Positions 17,670 to 27,300 of a stretch of DNA of 64,000 nucleotides are shown here, one piece after another. Position numbers and translations under genes: made by a program. Source of the stretch: Bacteroidales bacterium (lineage in GTDB: Bacteria > Bacteroidota > Bacteroidia > Bacteroidales > JAFGUD01); assembly GCA_016938685.1 (NCBI GenBank), contig JAFGUD010000240.1, positions 1-64,000 of the forward strand, in the 5' to 3' direction. Each line of letters opens with the position of its first letter. The first letter of the stretch is position 1. Below the pieces are notes generated by a model, which saw only the letters and a program-made list of their open reading frames with translations, was not told the origin of the DNA and did not search any database.

Positions 17670-20255
17670 ATGAAAAGAAATTTCGCAATAATACTTCCTC
17701 TTTTTTCTATATTATTTTTTGCTTGTTCTACACAAAAAAACACAGCTGTAACAAGAACTTATCACAATGTAACAGCTCATTATAATGTATATTTCAATGG
17801 AAATGAAAGTTATAACGCCGGCAGAAAAAAAATAGAAACAGAATATAAAGACAATTATTCCATTTTGTTGCCTATTTTTAAGTATTCAGAAGAAAATGCT
17901 CTAAAACTAGCATCAAGTGACATGGAAAGAACCTTGTCTAAAATGGGTAAAACAATTGCAGTACATTCTATTACAGTTAAGCCTAAATTGAAAGGAAATA
18001 TGACTCCAAAAGATAAGGAGTTTATGAAAAAAAATGAATACTGTAAATGGATTGATGACTCCTATTTACTTATTGGAAAAGCAGATTTTTACAAACAAGA
18101 TTATTCAAAAGCATTACGTTCTTTCCGTAAAATAATTACAGAATACAAAACAGAAGAAACACGTTTTGAATCGCAACTTTGGATTGCAAAGGTTTATATT
18201 GAGCAAGAAAAATACAAAGATGCTTTTAACTACCTCACAGAACTTGAAAATGACGTTAGACATCCTAAAAAATTAGATAAAGAGATAAACTTGACTTTTG
18301 CAGATTATTATATTCGACAAAAAGAATACAAAAAAGGAATTAGCAGACTTGAAGCAGCAATAAAGCTCACAAAGAAAAAAGACGACAAAGCCCGTTATTA
18401 TTACATCATAGCACAACTTGAACAAAAATTAGGCAACAACAGTATAGCTTCGGACAATTTTAAAAAAGTAATAAAACTGAACCCAAATTACGACATGGTT
18501 TTTAGCGCAAAAATAATGCGTGCTACAGTATTTACTGCCGGACAAAATTCAGCCGACATAAAAAAAGAGTTGCGAAAAATGCTAAAAGATGAAAAGAACG
18601 AAGAATACAAAGACCAAATTTATTACGCCCTTGCAACAATTGAACAAAAAGAAGACAACGAAACTGAAGCAATCAAAAATTACAAATTATCTGCAAGTAC
18701 AAGTGTTAAAAACGATAATCAAAAAGCAATTTCTTTTTTGGCATTAGCCGATATTTTCTTTGCAAAAAAAGATTTTGTACCTGCCGGAAATTACTACGAC
18801 AGTACAATGCAATACTTGGCAACAAATTACCCTGATTATGATTTAATTTCAAAAAAAGCTGAAAATACTGGAATGCTTGTAGAATATCTAACTGTTGTAC
18901 AAGTGCAAGACAGTTTACAAAAGATTGCAAAAATGTCTGAACAAGATAGAACCGCATTCATTCAACAAATAATTGAAGAAGTTAAAGAAGAAGAACGAAG
19001 AAAGCAAGAAGAACTTACCAGCAACCAAACCTATGATCCACTTGATTTTGGAAACAACTCTCAAAACAACAACAATAATCAGGGAGGAAAATGGTATATG
19101 TACAATCCTGTTCTTGTAAGCAGAGGAAAAAATGAATTTAAAAAGAAATGGGGGGCACGAAAACTAGAAGACGACTGGCGAAGAAAAAACAAATCTGTTT
19201 TAAATAATATCGGCGATGAAGAAATAGATGAAAATGCAGATTCTACCAGAGTAACAGACAACAAAACAGTTGAATACTATCTACAAGATTTGCCATTAAA
19301 TGATTCCTTGTTAGAAATTTCAAACGATTTAATTATAAATGCTTTATTTAATGCTGCTGACGTTTACGAAAACCGACTTGATGACGGAAACGCGGCAATA
19401 AGAACTTACGAAGAACTAATGAACAGATATCCTGATAATTATCTTAAATTAGAAACATACTATCGTTTACACAAACTTTATCAGAAAAAAACTGAGGAAA
19501 CAAAAGCGAATTACTACAAAGAACTTATTGTTATTCAATACCCTGATAGTAAATATTCAAAAATGCTTCTTGATCCGAATTTTTATGCCAAGCTAATGGC
19601 TACAGAGAATGATGCGCTCAATCTTTACGACAAAACCCTAAGCGAATATAAATCAAACGATTACAATCAAACTCTTGTTTATGCAAACGAAGGAATCAAA
19701 AAATATCCAGATTCTCAAGCTTATCCAAACTTTTTGTTTTTAAAAGCAAAAGCATTTGGAAATACAGGCAGGCAAGACTCAATGGTTTTTTATTTTAAAG
19801 AAATTGTAAAACATTTTCCCAAATCTGATATTGGTATTTTATCCAAAGAAATTTTGACTTTAATTGAAAGCGGAAAATATGATTACGACATTTACAAAAT
19901 AGCACCTCTTGAAGAACATTATTTTGTTGTTATTATCGATAAAACTCAAAATACAACTGAATTTAAATTTAAATTAAAATTAAAAGTTGAACAATTTACA
20001 AATACAAAAGCATTTGAAATAGAAGACGAAAATTTCAGCTCTAAGAAGTCTTTAATTAAAATAAAAACATTTGATAATCAAAAAGAAGTAGAAAGCTTCT
20101 ACAAATCAGTTATTGACAGCGATGCTTTTGAGAATATTGACAAAAGCCATGTTTATTTTATTTCTAAAACAAATTATGACTTATTTATAAAAGACAAAAT
20201 GCTTGACAAATACGATTCTTTTTTCAAAAAGAACTATTCTTTAACAATTCAATAA
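17670..20255 (+). CDS. sprE: T9SS/gliding TPR lipoprotein, SprE/PorW-like
   Basis: From ATG 17670 this encodes 861 residues. A lipoprotein signal (FFACS, cysteine at about 19) precedes the sequence CSTQKNTAVTRTYHNVTAHY, which matches the start of SprE/PorW proteins. Many TPR-like helical repeats follow (for example DYSKALRSFRKIITEY, KYKDAFNYLTELEND and KQEYKKGISRLEAAIKL), with an Asn-rich spacer around 465-480 and further TPRs. The C terminus holds two small domains with a SPOR-like KSHVYFISKTNYDLFIKD ending. SprE/PorW links the T9SS outer-membrane translocon to the motor complex in the periplasm. An upstream in-frame start at 17625 lies inside trmB and is unlikely. Confidence 0.86.
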   Translation: MKRNFAIILPLFSILFFACSTQKNTAVTRTYHNVTAHYNVYFNGNESYNAGRKKIETEYKDNYSILLPIFKYSEENALKLASSDMERTLSKMGKTIAVHSITVKPKLKGNMTPKDKEFMKKNEYCKWIDDSYLLIGKADFYKQDYSKALRSFRKIITEYKTEETRFESQLWIAKVYIEQEKYKDAFNYLTELENDVRHPKKLDKEINLTFADYYIRQKEYKKGISRLEAAIKLTKKKDDKARYYYIIAQLEQKLGNNSIASDNFKKVIKLNPNYDMVFSAKIMRATVFTAGQNSADIKKELRKMLKDEKNEEYKDQIYYALATIEQKEDNETEAIKNYKLSASTSVKNDNQKAISFLALADIFFAKKDFVPAGNYYDSTMQYLATNYPDYDLISKKAENTGMLVEYLTVVQVQDSLQKIAKMSEQDRTAFIQQIIEEVKEEERRKQEELTSNQTYDPLDFGNNSQNNNNNQGGKWYMYNPVLVSRGKNEFKKKWGARKLEDDWRRKNKSVLNNIGDEEIDENADSTRVTDNKTVEYYLQDLPLNDSLLEISNDLIINALFNAADVYENRLDDGNAAIRTYEELMNRYPDNYLKLETYYRLHKLYQKKTEETKANYYKELIVIQYPDSKYSKMLLDPNFYAKLMATENDALNLYDKTLSEYKSNDYNQTLVYANEGIKKYPDSQAYPNFLFLKAKAFGNTGRQDSMVFYFKEIVKHFPKSDIGILSKEILTLIESGKYDYDIYKIAPLEEHYFVVIIDKTQNTTEFKFKLKLKVEQFTNTKAFEIEDENFSSKKSLIKIKTFDNQKEVESFYKSVIDSDAFENIDKSHVYFISKTNYDLFIKDKMLDKYDSFFKKNYSLTIQ

Positions 20256-20290
20256 AACAAAGCCGACAATTATTTTGTCGGCTTTGTTTT
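20254..20290. terminator. Bidirectional terminator between sprE and hflX
   Basis: A perfect 16-bp stem (arms 20254-20269 and 20275-20290; GC core AAGCCGAC/GTCGGCTT) has A-rich and T-rich flanks that serve both converging genes. Confidence 0.88.
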
Positions 20291-20303
20291 TAATTACACA
20301 TGA

Positions 20304-21500
20304 CTACTGCTCTAATTCTTCGTCATAATCAGGATAATATAAATCATCATAAGGAAAACGACTAACGTGAATCTTTCTAATTTCATCGTACATCATTTTT
20401 CTCAATTCTTCAATATTGATTCTTTTTTTAGCTGAGATAAAAACACTCATATCTTGTGTTTTACCAATCCACATTTGCTTTAATTCTTCTAGTGAATAAT
20501 TTTCCTTTTCTTTAGGAGTTAAATCAAATTCGTCTTTTGGAGTATAAGAGTACGCATCTATTTTATTAAAAACAATCATCGATTTTTTATCGGCTGAATC
20601 CAAATCTTTCAAAGTACTAATAACAACATCTAACTGTTCATCAAAATTCGGATGTGAAATATCAACCACATGTATCAAAAAATCAGCTTCCCTAACTTCA
20701 TCAAGTGTAGATTTAAAAGCTTCGACCAAATGATGTGGCAATTTTCTAATGAAACCAACTGTATCAGTTAATAAAAACGGGAGATTTCCAATTGCGATTT
20801 TTCTAACTGTTGTATCTAATGTTGCAAAGAGTTTATTTTCTGCAAAAACATCTGCTTTTGAGAGAATATTCATCAAAGTAGATTTTCCAACATTTGTGTA
20901 TCCAATAAGCGCAACACGTACAAGTTTACCACGATTTTTACGCTGTGTCAACATTTGTTTGTCTATTTTTTGCAAATCTGTTTTCAACTTAGCTATTCTA
21001 TCACGAATCACACGTCGGTCAGTTTCAATTTCTTTCTCTCCCGGACCTCTTAATCCAATACCTCCTCGTTGTCTTTCAAGGTGAGTCCACATTCCGGTTA
21101 ATCTTGGCAAAATATACTGATATTGAGCAAGTTCAACCTGAGTTTTAGCAACAGCGGTTTGTGCTCTTTTTGCAAAAATATCGAGGATAAGATTTGTTCT
21201 ATCTAGTATCCTTGCTTCAAATATTTTATCCAAATTCCTTAATTGAGAAGGACTAAGTTCTTCATCGAAAATAACTAAATCTATTTCATTTTCCTGAACA
21301 TATTCTGCTATTTCCTGAATTTTACCAGTTCCTACAAAGGTTTTAGGATTAATATAATCCAATTTTTGAGTAAATCTTTTAACGGTTATAGCTCCGGCTG
21401 TTTCTGCTAAAAACTCTAATTCGTCCAAATACTCTTCTACTTTTGTTTCAGGGTCAATTTTTAATGACACTCCTACTAAAACGGTTTTTTCTTCAACCAT
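20304..21500 (-). CDS. hflX: GTPase HflX
   Basis: The 398-residue protein shows the HflX N-terminal domain (NPKTFVGTGKIQEIAEYV), the HflX signature GIGLRGPGEKEIETDRR, and a full G domain: GYTNVGKSTLMN (G1), DTVGFIRKLPHHLVEAFKSTL (G3 and switch region), NKID (G4) and SAKK (G5). HflX binds the large ribosomal subunit and rescues stalled or heat-damaged ribosomes. A short acidic tail (YDDLYYPDYDEELEQ) ends the protein. It lies downstream of a lipoprotein gene with a 7-nt gap, so they are likely cotranscribed. Confidence 0.94.
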   Translation of the reverse strand: MVEEKTVLVGVSLKIDPETKVEEYLDELEFLAETAGAITVKRFTQKLDYINPKTFVGTGKIQEIAEYVQENEIDLVIFDEELSPSQLRNLDKIFEARILDRTNLILDIFAKRAQTAVAKTQVELAQYQYILPRLTGMWTHLERQRGGIGLRGPGEKEIETDRRVIRDRIAKLKTDLQKIDKQMLTQRKNRGKLVRVALIGYTNVGKSTLMNILSKADVFAENKLFATLDTTVRKIAIGNLPFLLTDTVGFIRKLPHHLVEAFKSTLDEVREADFLIHVVDISHPNFDEQLDVVISTLKDLDSADKKSMIVFNKIDAYSYTPKDEFDLTPKEKENYSLEELKQMWIGKTQDMSVFISAKKRINIEELRKMMYDEIRKIHVSRFPYDDLYYPDYDEELEQ

Positions 21501-21507
21501 AAAAAAT

Positions 21508-22689
21508 TTAATATCTTTGATTAATAAATACTCTGTTGTCCATCAATGCATGATAAATAACATCTCTTAACGTTTGATTAGCTGCGTAGATCATTTCAAC
21601 ATCAAGCGGATAAGAAATAGGGGTTGATTTTAATAATGAGCGGGTTTCGTTTGAAAGTGCATTCAAATCTCCATCTGCTTTGTAATAGTAATGTTCAAAA
21701 GTGTGATCAGCTGCTATTGGTATTGACCGAACTATTTGATTACTGTTTGCATCAACATAATTTAAAGCTCCTTGTATATGGGCTTGCTTAAATTGTCTGG
21801 TTTTAATTACTCTACAAGTTATTGTTTTATATTTTGGAATTTTAATTGCATTTCCATCTTCATCTTTTACAATGTTTCCGTCATCATCAAGTTGATATTC
21901 CCAACCATCTTCAATTTTCTTGGATTCTGAAAACTCTGAATTTGTCATTTCATTTCTAGAAACATCGGCAATTGTAAGAGTCACATTTATAAAAACATCA
22001 TAATTTCCATTTCGTGTATCTCTTGAATAATAATTCACCCAAAAACTACTCAAATCTGAAACCGGAAAATCTATCAAATTTATCATAAAATCATCAGGCA
22101 ACTGAAAAGGTGTACTATTTACGGCAATTATTATTACATGTGCTAAACCTTTGTTATAACATTCTGTAATTAAACTTTCTATGTCGGAATAAGAAGAGGT
22201 ATAACTTTTTGCAATTTCAAATTCCGCATACGCTTGTCTATAAGAAAAACGATTATTATCTTCCATTAGTTTTTTTGCATGAGCATAATAATAAGCTGCT
22301 GCTCTAAGTTTTGCTTCAACAAGCAGTTCATCATAATCTACGTGTTCAAAAGAAACCTCTCTGCCTTCAACATAAAGTGGGGTAACTCCTTCTACCAAAA
22401 CCTGTCTTATTTCCATGTTGCTGTATAGATGAAAAATCTCGTCCCACCTATCCGGTTCTCCTTCGGTATGAAGATATTCTATTCTGGCTTGATCAATTTC
22501 CTGAGCTTTTGGGTATGCTTGCTCTATAACCAAAATATGTTTTGTTTTATCCTTATTTTTTCTAAGTTTTTTAACGGCTTCTTTTGTTGCCATATCATAA
22601 TTTCCATGTTTCAAATAATGTTTACTCATAGTACAGCCGGAAAGTAAAACAAAGAAACTAAGAATAGTGATGTAAATGATTTTTTTCAT
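21508..22689 (-). CDS. Hypothetical lipoprotein with TPR-like helices
   Basis: This 393-residue protein has a clear lipobox (LLSGC, Cys at about 19). The mature N terminus (SKHYLKHGNYDMATKEAVKKLRKN) and residues about 120-170 (AAAYYYAHAKKL, then YRQAYAEFEIAKSY) look like TPR-type helices. The second half is a beta-rich domain of unknown identity, with an acidic loop YQLDDDGNIVKDEDGNAIKI near 265-285. It should sit in the periplasm, anchored by lipid. It precedes hflX by 7 nt and has its own -7 box. The family is not recognised. Confidence 0.78.
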   Translation of the reverse strand: MKKIIYITILSFFVLLSGCTMSKHYLKHGNYDMATKEAVKKLRKNKDKTKHILVIEQAYPKAQEIDQARIEYLHTEGEPDRWDEIFHLYSNMEIRQVLVEGVTPLYVEGREVSFEHVDYDELLVEAKLRAAAYYYAHAKKLMEDNNRFSYRQAYAEFEIAKSYTSSYSDIESLITECYNKGLAHVIIIAVNSTPFQLPDDFMINLIDFPVSDLSSFWVNYYSRDTRNGNYDVFINVTLTIADVSRNEMTNSEFSESKKIEDGWEYQLDDDGNIVKDEDGNAIKIPKYKTITCRVIKTRQFKQAHIQGALNYVDANSNQIVRSIPIAADHTFEHYYYKADGDLNALSNETRSLLKSTPISYPLDVEMIYAANQTLRDVIYHALMDNRVFINQRY

Positions 22690-22726
22690 ATAGAATGCTT
22701 TTAACTTATTATTTATATTTTTGCGA

Positions 22727-22734
22727 CAAATTTA
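22727..22734 (-). promoter_or_regulatory. -7 promoter box of the lipoprotein-hflX unit
   Basis: The minus strand reads TAAATTTG, matching TAnnTTTG, about 37 nt before ATG 22689. No TTTG at -33 is seen. The rest of the 278-bp gap up to 22967 is very AT-rich and shows no gene. Confidence 0.35.
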
Positions 22735-22967
22735 GCCACATTTATTGATAAATTTTTTTTGAAATGCTGTAAATTAAAAAAATATTTGCAAATTAGTAAA
22801 ATATGACTTAAAAAACCATTAAAATTAAAACTTTTTCAAATCAAAATCATATTCTTATAAACGAAAATGTTTTTCTATTCGTTTCTGAATTAAATTTTTT
22901 TTAACATAATGATTTTTATTTCTTTAAAAAAAACTAAATAAATTTAAAATCCTTTAAAACACTAAAA

Positions 22968-23684
22968 ATGAGACTATTACTTATTAGCAACTCAACAAAC
23001 GCCGGTGAAAGTTATTTAGCACACTGTATTAACGATATCAAAGAATTTCTAGGTGCAGAAAAAAAGACAGCACTATTTATCCCTTATGCGGCAGTTACTT
23101 TTAGCTACGATGATTACGAAGCAAAAGTAAAAGAAAATTTCCAAAAAATAGGTCACGATGCTATTTCAATTCATAGATTTGATAATCCGGTTGAAGCGGT
23201 AAAAAACGCCGAAGCTATTGTAGTAGGAGGCGGAAACACTTTTGCCCTTACAAAAAAAATGCAAGAACAAGGTTTAATTGAAGCTATTAGAGAAAAAGCA
23301 CTGGCAGGAACTCCTTACATTGGTTGGAGTGCCGGTTCAAATGTTGCTTGTCCAACAATTAGAACAACCAACGACATGCCGATAGTTGAACCCGAATCTT
23401 TTAACGTTTTCAATTTAGTAAAATTTCAAATCAATCCACATTATCTTGATGCTCATCCTGATGGACACGCAGGAGAAACAAGAGAAATGAGAATTGAAGA
23501 ATATCTTGAACTTAACAGAGATATTTTTGTTGTTGGACTTAGAGAAGGGACAATGCTTCTTATTGAAAACAATTCTATAAAACTTATAGGAAAAAGAGAC
23601 GCAAGAATTTTTAAACATAATCAATCACCGTTGGAATTAAAACCTTCTGACGATTTTTCATTTTTATTGAATATTAACGCTTAG
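22968..23684 (+). CDS. pepE: Peptidase E (alpha-aspartyl dipeptidase)
   Basis: The 238-residue protein matches peptidase E of family S51. VVGGGNTFAL precedes the nucleophile elbow GWSAGSNVACPT with Ser121. The segment TTNDMPIVEP (Asp136) and NPHYLDAHPDGHAGETR with His158 complete the usual set. The enzyme cleaves Asp-X dipeptides in the cytoplasm. It lies 3 nt before ruvA, so the two are probably cotranscribed. Length is close to that of the Salmonella enzyme. Confidence 0.93.
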   Translation: MRLLLISNSTNAGESYLAHCINDIKEFLGAEKKTALFIPYAAVTFSYDDYEAKVKENFQKIGHDAISIHRFDNPVEAVKNAEAIVVGGGNTFALTKKMQEQGLIEAIREKALAGTPYIGWSAGSNVACPTIRTTNDMPIVEPESFNVFNLVKFQINPHYLDAHPDGHAGETREMRIEEYLELNRDIFVVGLREGTMLLIENNSIKLIGKRDARIFKHNQSPLELKPSDDFSFLLNINA

Positions 23685-23687
23685 CTT

Positions 23688-24275
23688 ATGTATGAATATA
23701 TTTCAGGGGAAATTGTTGAAGTTTCCCCTTCGTTTGTTATTGTAGAAACAGGAGGAATTGGCTATTTCATCAATATCTCGTTAACAACTTACGAAAAAAT
23801 CAACAAACAGAAAAACGGCAAATTATATATTTATCAAGTACTTAGAGAAGATTCAAATGCGTTTTTCGGTTTTTACGAAAAATCTGAACGAGATGTTTTC
23901 AGACACCTGATTTCTGTATCCGGTATTGGTGCCAATACTGCACGACTAATGCTTTCATCTTTAAAACCAAATGAAATTATTAACGCTATAACCGAAGGCG
24001 ATGTTAGCACTATTAAAAGTGTAAAAGGAATTGGATTAAAAACAGCTCAAAGAGTTATTGTTGACTTAAAGGATAAAATTGGAAAAGCTGACGGTTCAGA
24101 TACTTTACCGTTTACAAACGTAAGTCCTGTTGTCGAAGAAGCTCTTTCTGCTCTTGTTATGTTAGGTTTCAATAAAAAAAACGCAGAAAAAGTAATCCAA
24201 AAAATCACAAGCACAAACAAAAATGTATCAGTTGAAGAACTTGTAAAACAAGGAATAAAAAACATGTCAAATTAA
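23688..24275 (+). CDS. ruvA: Holliday junction DNA helicase subunit RuvA
   Basis: The 195-residue protein has the N-terminal OB fold (MYEYISGEIVEVSPSFVIVE), two helix-hairpin-helix motifs (ISVSGIGANTARLML and IKSVKGIGLKTAQRVIVDL) and a C-terminal three-helix domain (EEALSALVMLGFNKKNAEKVI). RuvA tetramers hold four-way junctions for the RuvB motor. ruvC lies 20 kb away in this window; ruvB is not here. It directly follows pepE. Confidence 0.96.
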   Translation: MYEYISGEIVEVSPSFVIVETGGIGYFINISLTTYEKINKQKNGKLYIYQVLREDSNAFFGFYEKSERDVFRHLISVSGIGANTARLMLSSLKPNEIINAITEGDVSTIKSVKGIGLKTAQRVIVDLKDKIGKADGSDTLPFTNVSPVVEEALSALVMLGFNKKNAEKVIQKITSTNKNVSVEELVKQGIKNMSN

Positions 24276-24370
24276 ACATTAGTTTGTTTTAACATTTTTT
24301 CAACACTATAAACGCAGTTAGTCCGTTTTTATTTTTTATTACTCAAAACAAAGCCCAAAACTTAAGTTAA

Positions 24371-27300
24371 ATGAACAGAAATAAGGTCTTTAGATTCCTG
24401 ATTTTTATACTTACTACTTTTTTGGTAAGCAATAATATTTATGCGCAAAATAATTCGCCGGATTCAACCGATTTACCGTATCCTTATCACTATTTTGATA
24501 ATCCATTGCTAAACAACAGATATAATTCTCCGCTGTATATGCAAACTCCTTCTGTTTATCAACAAGATATTCAGTACGATCCAATTACCGGAAATTTTGT
24601 GATAGTTGAAAAAGTTGGAAATATAGTTGTTACTCGTCCTTATGTGATGTCTTTTGACGACTACAATACATACAGAACCAACTCAATAATGCAAAATAAC
24701 TGGCGCACTAACTTAAAAACCGGAAACAGAACAGACGAAAATGATTTTTTAAGCAATTTTTTAAGCCCTCAAATAAATCTTGGTCTAAAAGGAATTGACA
24801 AAATTTTTGGAAGTGACCAAATTACTGTTCAGCCTAACGGAAATGTTGATATTACATTGGGCATTTCTTATTATAATCAAAACAATCCAACATTATCCAA
24901 AAGGCAACGCCGTCAAACTATTTTTGATTTTACACAAGATATTCAACTTGGAGTAAACGGAAAAGTTGGTGATAAAATGAACGTAGGTATAAACTACAAC
25001 ACAAAAGCTCTTTTTGATTTTGAAAACAGAAAAAAAATTGACTATACAGGAGAAGAAGACGAAATAATTCAGAAAATAGAAGCCGGAGATGTTACATTTC
25101 CTCTGGAGAACACTTTAATTCAAGGAAGTAACACTCTTTTCGGAATACGAACCGATTTAAAATTCGGAAAATTTACCGTAACGAGCGTTTTTTCTCACCA
25201 AAGAGGCGAATCTAAAACAATTGAAGTACAAGGTGGAGCAGTTTTAAATGATTTTGAAATTTCTGCCAGTGAATACGAATCCGACAAGCACTTTTTCCTT
25301 TCGCATTATTTCAGAGATCATTACGAAGAAGCAATGGCTAATTTGCCAATAATAACAAGTCCTGTGAAAATAACTAGGATAGAAGTTTGGGTTACAAATA
25401 AAACTTCAGATTTTGAAAATGCAAGAAACATTGTTGCTTTTATGGACTTAGGAGAAAGTAATGGAAATATTTATGCAACAGCTTTGTTTAATCAAAATGG
25501 TGCACAACAATATCCAAGTAACAACACAAACACTTTGTATGAAATGATGACCACTACTTACAGTGGGATAAGAAATATTTCTGCAGCTTCAAATATTCTT
25601 ACAGGCATTTCAGGGTTTTCAGAAGGAGTTGATTTTGTAAAACTTGAAAGTGCTAGAAAATTAAATTCAAACGAATATTCTGTAAATACCGAGTTAGGTT
25701 TTATTTCAATCAATTATCAACTTCGCTCCGGCGAAATTTTAGCAGTTGCATACGAATATACAATTGATGGAAAAACTTATCAGGTCGGAGAATTTTCAAA
25801 TGATATAGAAGCGCCACAAACACTTATCTTAAAACTTTTGCGTGGACCGGCTGCTATACCTACTCTACCAACCTGGGATTTGATGATGAAAAATATTTAC
25901 AGCCTAAATACTTATTCTCTTTCACCGGAAGATTTTCAACTTGAAGTATATTACAACAACGACAGAACAGGAACAGCAATCAACTACATTCCCGAAGGAG
26001 AAATAGCCAATCAACGTCTTTTAAAAGTATTAAATCTTGATAATGCAGACAATCAAGGCAATGCAAATCCCGATGGCTTTTTTGATTTTATGGAAGGAGT
26101 AACAGTTATTTCACAAAAAGGATCTATTATTTTTCCTGAACTTGAACCTTTTGGAAATTATTTAAAAGATCAAATTGGCAATAATCAAATTGCTCAAAAA
26201 TACATTTTCACCGATTTGTATGACTCCACTCAATATATTGCTCAACAAAACGCCGTTAAAAATAAATTTTACTTGAGAGGTCGATATAAATCTTCCGGAG
26301 GTAGTCAAATTATGTTAAATGTAATGAACGTACCTCAAGGTTCTGTAAAAGTCACACAAGGAGGGCAAGAACTGAATGAAGGAACAGATTACACCGTTGA
26401 TTACAACATTGGAAGCGTAACAATATTAAATGAGTCTTTGCTTAACTCAGGAATGCCGATTAAAATTTCGTTGGAAAGCAATGACATGTTTGGAATGACA
26501 ACAAAAAGTCTTTTAGGCTCCCATTTTAACTACCAGTTTAATGAAAAATTTAATATTGGAGGAACAGTAGTACATTTGTCAGAATTGCCAGTTGATGTAA
26601 AAACAAGGTTTGGAACAGAACCAATTTCAAACACAATATACGGATTTAACACAAATTACTCCCGAGAAGTTCCTTTTTTAACACAAATGGTTGATTTTCT
26701 GCCTTTTATTGAAACAAAAGCACCTTCTAACTTCAATTTTACAGGAGAATTTGCCCAACTCATTCCGGGAAATCCAAGAGTTTTAGACAAAGAAGGAATT
26801 TCTTTTCTTGACGATTTTGAAGACAGTCAAACTGATATTGACTTAAAAGCTCCAAATGCATGGGTTTTAGCTAGTATTCCGCAAGGACAATCATTATTTC
26901 CCGAAGCAAAAGAAAACGCGACAACAATATCTGGATACAACAGAGCAAAACTTTCATGGTATGATATTAATGAAGATTTAGTTGCAATAAATAGCACAAC
27001 CAGACCCGACTACATCTCAGTAGATGATGTTTCTAACCACTTAGTCAGACTTGTTTACGAAAAAGAGATTTTTCCTAACAAACAAAATTACGGGAACACT
27101 CCAACAAGAATGACTGTACTTAATTTAGCATATTATCCCGAAGAACGAGGTCCATATAATTTTGATACCGAAGGAGAACCTGGAATTTCAGAAGGTATTA
27201 ATGAAAGCGGAGATCTTAACGCACCGGAAACCAGATGGGCTGGAATAATGAGAGATTTATATATCAACGATTTTGAAAGTTCAAATATTGGTTTTCTGGA

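Noticed and set aside
22859-22884. Inverted repeat AAACGAA/TTCGTTT in the gap upstream of pepE
   Set aside because: Arms of 7 bp with a 12-nt loop are weak, and it is far (about 85 nt) from the start; no regulator link is seen.
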